10,517 nt of DNA from assembly GCA_005883115.1 (NCBI GenBank), contig VAZQ01000049.1, positions 1-10,517 on the forward strand. The letters run 5' to 3'. This document shows positions 5,598-10,517 of this stretch, piece after piece (the first letter of the stretch is position 1; each line of letters begins with the position of its first letter). The notes beneath the pieces were generated by a model. It was not told the origin of the DNA. It searched no databases and saw only the letters and a program-made list of their open reading frames with translations. This DNA is from Alphaproteobacteria bacterium (GTDB lineage: Bacteria > Pseudomonadota > Alphaproteobacteria > Rhizobiales > Xanthobacteraceae). A program made the position numbers and the translations under genes.

Positions 5598-6353
5598 ATG
5601 CCCCGCTCTTTTTCCCGTGTGCCTCGCCTCTACGTCGATGCCGCGCTCCACGAGAGAGCGAGCGTTCCGCTCAGCCTGTCGCAAGCCCACTACCTCAACA
5701 ACGTCTTGCGCTTGAACGCGGGCGACGGCGTGCTCGTTTTCAACGGCCGCGACGGGGAATGGCGCGGCACGCTGGCGGGCGAGAAACGCTCCCTCGCGCT
5801 CGCCATCGCCGAACGCACGAGGCCACAGCCCAGCGCGCTCAACCTGCATTACCTGTTCGCACCGCTCAAACACGCCCGCCTCGATTACATGACAGAGAAG
5901 GCGGTGGAGATGGGCGCCTCGCGACTGCAGCCGGTCCTCACGCGCCATGCTCAGGTCGCGCGCCTCAACTTCGAGCGTATGCGTGCAAATGCCATCGAGG
6001 CCGCGGAGCAGTGCGGCATCCTGACGCTTCCAGACATCCGCGCCCCGCTGAGCCTCGAGCGGATGATCGCCGAGCTTGAGCCCGACCGTCTGCTCGTGTT
6101 CTGCGACGAGACGGCGGATGTGAAGGACCCGGTTGCGGCCCTCACGCAAGCGCGAAAAGCTCGCCAAGGGCATGCCCTTGCGTTCGCCGTGCTCATCGGC
6201 CCCGAGGGGGGCTTCGCTCAAGAGGAGCGCACGGCGCTCCTAAAATTGCCGAATGCGGTGCGGCTTGCGCTCGGGCCGCGCCTGCTGCGCGCCGATACCG
6301 CCGCGGTCGCCGCCCTCGCGCTGGTAGGGGCGGTGCTCGGTGACTGGCGATAG
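5598..6353 (+). CDS. rsmE: 16S rRNA m3U1498 methyltransferase RsmE, 251 aa
   Basis: A SPOUT-class, SAM-dependent enzyme that methylates N3 of U1498 in helix 44 of 16S rRNA in the assembled 30S subunit. An N-terminal PUA-like RNA-binding part covers about 10-75, with HYLNNVLRL at 31-39. The C-terminal knotted domain shows APLKHARLDYMTEKAVEMG at 88-106, EAAEQCG at 134-140, the SAM-binding IGPEGGF at 200-206 and LGPRLLRADTAAVAAL at 225-240. The length matches the usual 240-250 residues. The ATG at 5598 is preferred because homology starts right after it (VPRLYVDAAL), although the Shine-Dalgarno match is weak. The gene is divergent from the secreted protein - ubiA unit. The next gene is 128 bases downstream, so it is probably transcribed alone or leads into the his genes. 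Confidence 0.95.
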   Translation: MPRSFSRVPRLYVDAALHERASVPLSLSQAHYLNNVLRLNAGDGVLVFNGRDGEWRGTLAGEKRSLALAIAERTRPQPSALNLHYLFAPLKHARLDYMTEKAVEMGASRLQPVLTRHAQVARLNFERMRANAIEAAEQCGILTLPDIRAPLSLERMIAELEPDRLLVFCDETADVKDPVAALTQARKARQGHALAFAVLIGPEGGFAQEERTALLKLPNAVRLALGPRLLRADTAAVAALALVGAVLGDWR

Positions 6354-6418
6354 GCGCTCCGCGGACCACAAATCCGGCCCGCCGACGCCATTAAGTCCGT
6401 CCTCGCTTTGGCATCGAA

Positions 6419-6445
6419 TAAAGCGCCCAAGCGTGCTAAAGCGCC
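6419..6445. repeat. 9-bp direct repeat upstream of hisZ
   Basis: TAAAGCGCC occurs at 6419-6427 and again at 6437-6445, 18 bases start to start, within the 128-base gap before hisZ (ATG at 6482). Two copies nearly two helical turns apart could bind a dimeric regulator, or the match could be chance. No leader peptide with a run of His codons and no T-box or riboswitch-like structure was seen in the gap. Confidence 0.3.
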
Positions 6446-6481
6446 GCCCGCCATAGACTTAGAACCGTCGCGATCCGCGCC

Positions 6482-7636
6482 ATGACGCGTGCAGGAATGA
6501 TCTCGCCGAAGAGCGCGCCCGATGCGCGCGCGGATGCGCTCGTCGCCGCGTTCGAGCGCGCAGGCTATGCACGGGTCGCGCCGGCGATTCTGCAGCCGGC
6601 CGAGCCGTTCCTCGACCTATCCGGCGAGGACATCCGCAAGCGCATGTATCTGACGAGCGACCCACAGGGGCGCGAACTGTGCCTGCGCCCCGACCTCACC
6701 ATTCCGGTGTCCCGCGATTACCTCGCCTCACCCGAAGCCGGCAAGCCGCGTGGCTTTTGCTATCTCGGCCCGGTGTTTCGTCATCGCGGGGACGGCGGCG
6801 GGGAATTCCTGCAGGCAGGCATTGAATCGTTCGGTCGCAAGGATATCGCGGCGGTAGATGGCGAAATGCTGGCGCTTGGGGTTCAGGCGACGGCGCATTA
6901 CGGGCTTGCCGCGCCCGGCATCCGCATGGGCGATGTCGCCCTGTTCTGCGCGCTTGTCGCGGCGCTCGATCTGGCGCCCGCGTGGAAGCGGCGGCTGATC
7001 AAGGATTTCAATCACAAGACATCGCTGGCGCAGGATCTCGATCGGCTCACCGTCGGCGCGTCCAATGCCCGGCCGGAATATCAAGGCGTACTCGCGGCGC
7101 TCGCGGGCGCGGACCCCAAAGGCGCGCACGCGCTCGTGACCGATTTGCTGTCGATTGCGGGCATCACCGCGGTCGGCGGACGTTCGGTGAGCGAAATCGC
7201 CGACCATTTTCTCGAACAGGCGGCGCTCGGCGCTCAGCCCTCACTGCCGCGGCATACGCGCGCGCTGATCGAAACATTCCTCGCCATCGCTGGGGATCCC
7301 CATGCAGCGGCGGGCAAGCTGAAGGCATTTGCGCGGGAAGCCGAGATCGGCCTCGATCCTGCAATCGAGCGCTTCGAGAGCCGCACGCGCGCGCTCGCTG
7401 AAAGCGGCGTCGATGTTGCCGCCGTCCACTTCTCAACCGCTTTCGGCCGCGGCCTCGACTATTACACCGGCTTCGTCTTCGAGCTTTATGATCCGCGCAC
7501 GCAGGCGAGCGAGCCGTTGGTGGCCGGCGGGCGCTATGACGGGTTGCTGTCGCGGCTCGGCAGCGCGCAGCCCATCTCCGCGGTCGGGTTTGCGGCATGG
7601 ATCGAGCGGCTCATGCGGTTGCGAGGCTCCCCATGA
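6482..7636 (+). CDS. hisZ: ATP phosphoribosyltransferase regulatory subunit HisZ, 384 aa
   Basis: HisZ is a catalytically inactive paralogue of histidyl-tRNA synthetase that binds HisG and makes the first step of histidine synthesis (ATP + PRPP) active and sensitive to histidine feedback. The class II synthetase core is plain: LRPDLTIPVSRDYL at 68-81, YLGPVFRHRG at 94-103 (motif 2-like), EFLQAGIESFG at 108-118, and the C-terminal GRGLDYYTGFVFELYDP at 322-338 and VAGGRYDGLLSRLG at 347-360. The protein ends shortly after, with no anticodon-binding domain, as expected for HisZ (384 residues here, HisRS is longer). The ATG at 6482 has no clear Shine-Dalgarno site; a second ATG 15 bases on is possible. 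Its TGA overlaps the hisG ATG, so the two subunits are made together. Confidence 0.95.
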   Translation: MTRAGMISPKSAPDARADALVAAFERAGYARVAPAILQPAEPFLDLSGEDIRKRMYLTSDPQGRELCLRPDLTIPVSRDYLASPEAGKPRGFCYLGPVFRHRGDGGGEFLQAGIESFGRKDIAAVDGEMLALGVQATAHYGLAAPGIRMGDVALFCALVAALDLAPAWKRRLIKDFNHKTSLAQDLDRLTVGASNARPEYQGVLAALAGADPKGAHALVTDLLSIAGITAVGGRSVSEIADHFLEQAALGAQPSLPRHTRALIETFLAIAGDPHAAAGKLKAFAREAEIGLDPAIERFESRTRALAESGVDVAAVHFSTAFGRGLDYYTGFVFELYDPRTQASEPLVAGGRYDGLLSRLGSAQPISAVGFAAWIERLMRLRGSP

Positions 7637-8616
7637 GCGAGCCGTTCGTCATCGCGGTGCCGGCGAAAGGACGCCTGCAGGCGAACGCGGAAGCGTTCTT
7701 TGCTCGCGCCGGGCTCGAGCTCGTCAAGCCGCGCGGGCCGCGCGACTACCGCGGCACCATCGCCGATCTTCCCGGCATTGAGGTTGCGTATCTCTCGGCG
7801 GCCGAGATCGTCGATCTGTTGGCGCAAGGGGCGGTGCATCTTGGCATCACGGGCGAAGACTTGGTGCGCGAGAAAATTCCCGACGCGGAGCGCCGCATTG
7901 TGCTCGTCGACGGACTGGGCTTCGGCCACGCCAATGTGGCAGTCGCGGTACCGCAGGCGTGGATCGACGTGCACAGCATGGCCGATCTCGACGATGTCGC
8001 AATCGCGTTTCGTCTCAAGCACGAGCGCAAGATGCGCCTGGCGACCAAGTACGTGAATCTCACGCGCGACTTTTTTTCCCGACATGGCGTGACGGACTAC
8101 CGGATCGTGGAAAGCTCGGGCGCGACCGAAGCCGCACCGGCGGCCGGCACCGCCGAGCTCATCGTCGACATTACCACCACAGGAGCAACGCTCGCCGCCA
8201 ACGGCCTCAAGGTGATCGAAGACGGCGTGATCCTGCGCTCGCAGGCCAATCTGGTCGCGGCACGCGCGGCGAGCTGGGGCGCTGCCGAGCGTGCCTTCGC
8301 GCGCGGCGTGCTCGACCGGATCGCGGCGCAGGCGCGGGCGCGCGCGTTTCGCGAGGTGCGTACTCGGCTCGCCGGCTGCGACGATGCGTTCATCGGCGAG
8401 GCCAAGCGGCGTTTCGGGGTCGAGGCTCCCTTCGGCGGGCCGAGCTCATCGGGCATGCTGACGCTGCACTGCCCGCCCAAGCACGTTTATGAGCTCACCA
8501 CGTTGCTCAGAGACAAGGGCGCCGACAAGGTCATAGTCGCAGATCTCGATTACGTCTTCGCCAGCGCTGATCCGCTCTACGCCAAGCTCGAGGCAGGGCT
8601 GGGAGCAGCGCGGTAA
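7633..8616 (+). CDS. hisG: ATP phosphoribosyltransferase catalytic subunit HisG, 327 aa
   Basis: Catalyses N1-(5-phosphoribosyl)-ATP formation from ATP and PRPP, the committed and feedback-inhibited step of histidine synthesis. The catalytic part shows PAKGRL at 10-15, GITGEDLV at 71-78, LATKYVNLTRDFF at 136-148 and the PRPP-binding loop within AELIVDITTTGATLAANGL at 173-191. About 100 more residues follow: a helical segment, FGGPSSSGMLTLHCPPKHVY at 267-286, and LLRDKGADKVIVADLDYVF at 291-309, which resembles the ACT-like C-terminal domain of long-form HisG. The ATG at 7633 overlaps the hisZ stop (ATGA) and has GAGG 8 bases upstream. From memory, Bradyrhizobium HisG has the same length and C-terminus. 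The stop faces that of the Bug-type gene only 9 bases away. Confidence 0.95.
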   Translation: MSEPFVIAVPAKGRLQANAEAFFARAGLELVKPRGPRDYRGTIADLPGIEVAYLSAAEIVDLLAQGAVHLGITGEDLVREKIPDAERRIVLVDGLGFGHANVAVAVPQAWIDVHSMADLDDVAIAFRLKHERKMRLATKYVNLTRDFFSRHGVTDYRIVESSGATEAAPAAGTAELIVDITTTGATLAANGLKVIEDGVILRSQANLVAARAASWGAAERAFARGVLDRIAAQARARAFREVRTRLAGCDDAFIGEAKRRFGVEAPFGGPSSSGMLTLHCPPKHVYELTTLLRDKGADKVIVADLDYVFASADPLYAKLEAGLGAAR

Positions 8617-8625
8617 CAGTCGCGC

Positions 8626-9600
8626 TTACTCCCCCTTGATGTTCGCGGCCTTGATGATCGGCCACCACTTCTCGATCTCGGCTTGGTGATAGGCGAACAG
8701 CGCCTGCGGGTTCTGCTGCTCGCGGTCAGGAATCTCCTGGCCGAGTTGTGCGAGCCTCTGGCGCACACCCGCATCGGCCAACGTCCCAACGACCGCCGCA
8801 TTGAGTTTGGCGATGATGTCTTTCGGTGTTGCCTTCGGCGTCCAGAGCGCATGCCAAATGACGATGTGCAGGCCCGGCACGCCCGCCTCGTCCACGGTGG
8901 GAATGTCTGGCGCCGCCGGCAGGCGAATCTTGTCGGTCACTGCATAAGCCTTGATCGTGCCGGCGCGCACCTGCGGCAGTGAGTTGGCCGCCTGATCGAT
9001 CATCAAATCGACTTGGCCAGCCACCAAGTCCTGCATCGCGGGGCCGGCGCCGCGATACGGCACGAACTGAAATCGCGCGCCGCTGATGTTCTGGAAATAG
9101 ACGCCGCTGATGTGGGACGCGCTGCCGTGGCCGGCCGTGCCCTGCGTCGCGGTTGCGGCATTGGCCTTGAGCCAGGCGAGCAGCTCCTGCAGGTTCTGCG
9201 CCGGCACCGCTTTCTTCGCGACGATGACTTGCGGATTGGTGGCGATCATCGCCACCGGCTCGAAGTCTCGCAGCACGTCGTAGGCCAGCGCGTAGATCGC
9301 GCCGTTGACGACATGCGTGCCCCAATGGCCGATGACGATGGTGTAGCCGTCAGCCGCGGCTCGCGCGACCTTACCGACGCCCAGGGTGCCGGCAGCCCCG
9401 GTCACGTTCTCGACGATGACGGTTTGACCGAGCGGGACTCGCATGCGCTCGGCCATGATGCGCGCAATCGTATCGGTGGGGCCGCCCGCGGAATACGGCA
9501 CCACCATCGTGATCGGCCGCGACGGATAGACCTGCGCATTGGATGCCGCGGTGCCTGCTAGCACGGCAATCAGTAAGACGGCTGAGCGCAGCTTGCGCAT
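8626..9600 (-). CDS. Bug/TctC-family tripartite tricarboxylate-type solute-binding protein, 324 aa
   Basis: A periplasmic binding protein of the Bug family, which captures carboxylates and related small organic molecules, in some cases for a TctAB-type transporter. A signal peptide (MRKLR, hydrophobic to about 18, cleavage after SNA at 20-22) leads into the family start YPSRPITMVVPYSAGGPTDT at 25-44. Other hallmarks are GQTVIVENVTGAAGTLG at 58-74, GYTIVIG near 85-91, FQFVPYRGAGPAMQDLVAGQ at 177-196, and PDIPTVDEAGVPGL at 231-244. The length is typical (about 320-330). ATG at 9600-9598 is fixed by GGAGG (9611-9607) six bases upstream. It lies 41 bases behind the threonine-synthase-like gene on the same strand. 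No tctA or tctB genes are in the window, which is common for the many orphan Bug genes; the ligand cannot be deduced. Confidence 0.93.
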   Translation of the reverse strand: MRKLRSAVLLIAVLAGTAASNAQVYPSRPITMVVPYSAGGPTDTIARIMAERMRVPLGQTVIVENVTGAAGTLGVGKVARAAADGYTIVIGHWGTHVVNGAIYALAYDVLRDFEPVAMIATNPQVIVAKKAVPAQNLQELLAWLKANAATATQGTAGHGSASHISGVYFQNISGARFQFVPYRGAGPAMQDLVAGQVDLMIDQAANSLPQVRAGTIKAYAVTDKIRLPAAPDIPTVDEAGVPGLHIVIWHALWTPKATPKDIIAKLNAAVVGTLADAGVRQRLAQLGQEIPDREQQNPQALFAYHQAEIEKWWPIIKAANIKGE

Positions 9601-9641
9601 CGGGTTCCTCCGTTGTTGCGGCTTACACGCGATGGGCCAAT

Positions 9642-10517
9642 CTAACACAGCGTGGCGAAGTCGATTGGCCGCGTGCGGTCGAGCGTGCACTCGCTCGGGG
9701 GCAGCGGATACTTGAGGCCGGTTGCGCAATTGAACAGCACAGCCTGTTCGCCGTGACCAATGCGGCCGTCGGCAAGAGCCTGTTTGAGCGCGGCATAAGT
9801 GGCCGCGCCTTCGGGGCACAGTAACAGGCCTTCCGTGCGAGCGACCTCCTCGATTGCGGCGGTGATCGCTTCGTCTCCCACCGCGACGGCGAACCCACCG
9901 CTCTCGCGCACGGCGCGCAAAATGAGAAAGTCGCCGATCGCCTGCGGCACCCGGATGCCAGCAGCGATGGTGTGCGCGTCTTCCCAGCGCGGCGCATGGT
10001 CCGCGCCTGCGTCGTAGGCGCGCACGATCGGGGCGCAGCCGGCCGCCTGCACCGCCACCATCCTAGGCCGCTTGCTGCCGATGAATCCGATCGCTTCTAG
10101 CTCGGCGAACGCCTTCCACATCCCGATCAGGCCGGTGCCGCCGCCAGTCGGATAAAGAATCACATCCGGCAGCTGCCAGCCGAGCTGCTCGGCTAGCTCG
10201 ATGCCCATCGTCTTCTTGCCCTCGATCCGGTAGGGCTCCTTCAATGTCGAGGTATCGAACCAGCCCGCCTTCGCCGCGCCCTCGGCGACGATCTTGCCGC
10301 AATCGTCGATGAGACCGTTGACACGGTAGACGCTTGCTCCCTGCAGCGCGATCTCGCAAACATTCACCTCCGGGGTGTCCCCCGGACAGAACACAGTGCT
10401 CCTGATGCCGGCGCGGCTGGCATAGGCGGACAGCGCCGCACCGGCATTACCGTTGGTTGGCATGGCCATGTGCTTAATGCCGAGCGCCTTCGCCATCGAT
10501 ACGGCGAGGGCAAGTCC
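9642..10517 (-). CDS. Threonine synthase-like PLP enzyme, 3' part (291 aa visible)
   Basis: A fold-type II PLP enzyme of the short threonine synthase type, which converts O-phosphohomoserine to threonine. The 5' end lies outside the window; the frame stays open to 10517 and reads GLALAVSMAKALGI, the segment that directly follows the PLP-lysine motif SFKxRG in this family, so the catalytic Lys is just beyond the edge. Visible in partial numbering: PTNGNAGAALSAYASRAG at 20-37, CPGDTPEVNVCEIALQGA at 44-61, KEPYRIEGKKTMGIELAEQL at 93-112, the phosphate-binding loop TGGGTGLIG at 124-132, and CPEGAATYAAL at 234-244. Many alphaproteobacteria carry a different, longer ThrC for threonine synthesis, so this short form may be a second copy or have a shifted role; threonine dehydratase-like activity cannot be excluded. 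The Bug-type gene follows after 41 bases and is probably co-transcribed. Confidence 0.88.
   Translation of the reverse strand, partial: GLALAVSMAKALGIKHMAMPTNGNAGAALSAYASRAGIRSTVFCPGDTPEVNVCEIALQGASVYRVNGLIDDCGKIVAEGAAKAGWFDTSTLKEPYRIEGKKTMGIELAEQLGWQLPDVILYPTGGGTGLIGMWKAFAELEAIGFIGSKRPRMVAVQAAGCAPIVRAYDAGADHAPRWEDAHTIAAGIRVPQAIGDFLILRAVRESGGFAVAVGDEAITAAIEEVARTEGLLLCPEGAATYAALKQALADGRIGHGEQAVLFNCATGLKYPLPPSECTLDRTRPIDFATLC

Noticed and set aside
6354..6481. A histidine attenuator or T-box in front of hisZ
   Set aside because: There is no leader frame with consecutive His codons and no terminator-like hairpin in the 128-base gap.

Overview
The window is GC-rich bacterial chromosome, densely packed with housekeeping genes. 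It most likely comes from an alphaproteobacterium of the order Hyphomicrobiales (Rhizobiales), close to the Bradyrhizobiaceae/Xanthobacteraceae. The reasons are the 327-residue HisG of the Bradyrhizobium type paired with HisZ, the run pmbA - cysQ-like phosphatase - DUF4170 protein, Bug-type and NMT1-type solute-binding proteins, and clustered GANTC (CcrM) sites. I placed it by remembered family resemblance; no search was run. I see no phage, insertion sequence, CRISPR array, tRNA or rRNA.

Layout. Positions 1-2578 (minus strand) read as one operon: pmbA (TldE-type protease subunit), a CysQ/inositol-monophosphatase family phosphatase that starts inside the end of pmbA, a DUF4170 protein, and the first 20 codons of a further gene that is probably a lysophospholipid acyltransferase. 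Positions 2579-2871 are non-coding and hold four GANTC sites, a small stem-loop and a perfect 13-bp terminator-like hairpin. Positions 2872-5392 (minus) form a second unit: a small secreted four-cysteine protein, ubiA (ubiquinone biosynthesis, overlapping its neighbour by ATGA) and an NMT1-type periplasmic binding protein. Positions 5393-5597 are a divergent promoter region. On the plus strand follow rsmE (16S rRNA m3U1498 methyltransferase) and, after 128 bases, hisZ-hisG, which overlap by ATGA and together make the first enzyme of histidine synthesis. On the minus strand, facing hisG, lie the 3' part of a threonine-synthase-like PLP enzyme, cut by the window edge, and a Bug/TctC-type periplasmic binding protein 41 bases downstream of it.

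How they work together. The firm functional unit is HisZ+HisG. UbiA and RsmE are stand-alone core functions. Two periplasmic binding proteins occur without any membrane or ATPase partner here, so their substrates cannot be read from context. I found no convincing undescribed multi-gene system. The best leads are the intergenic region 2579-2871 (possible small RNA and methylation-linked promoter), the uncharacterised secreted protein in front of ubiA, and the pairing of a short-form threonine synthase with a Bug protein.
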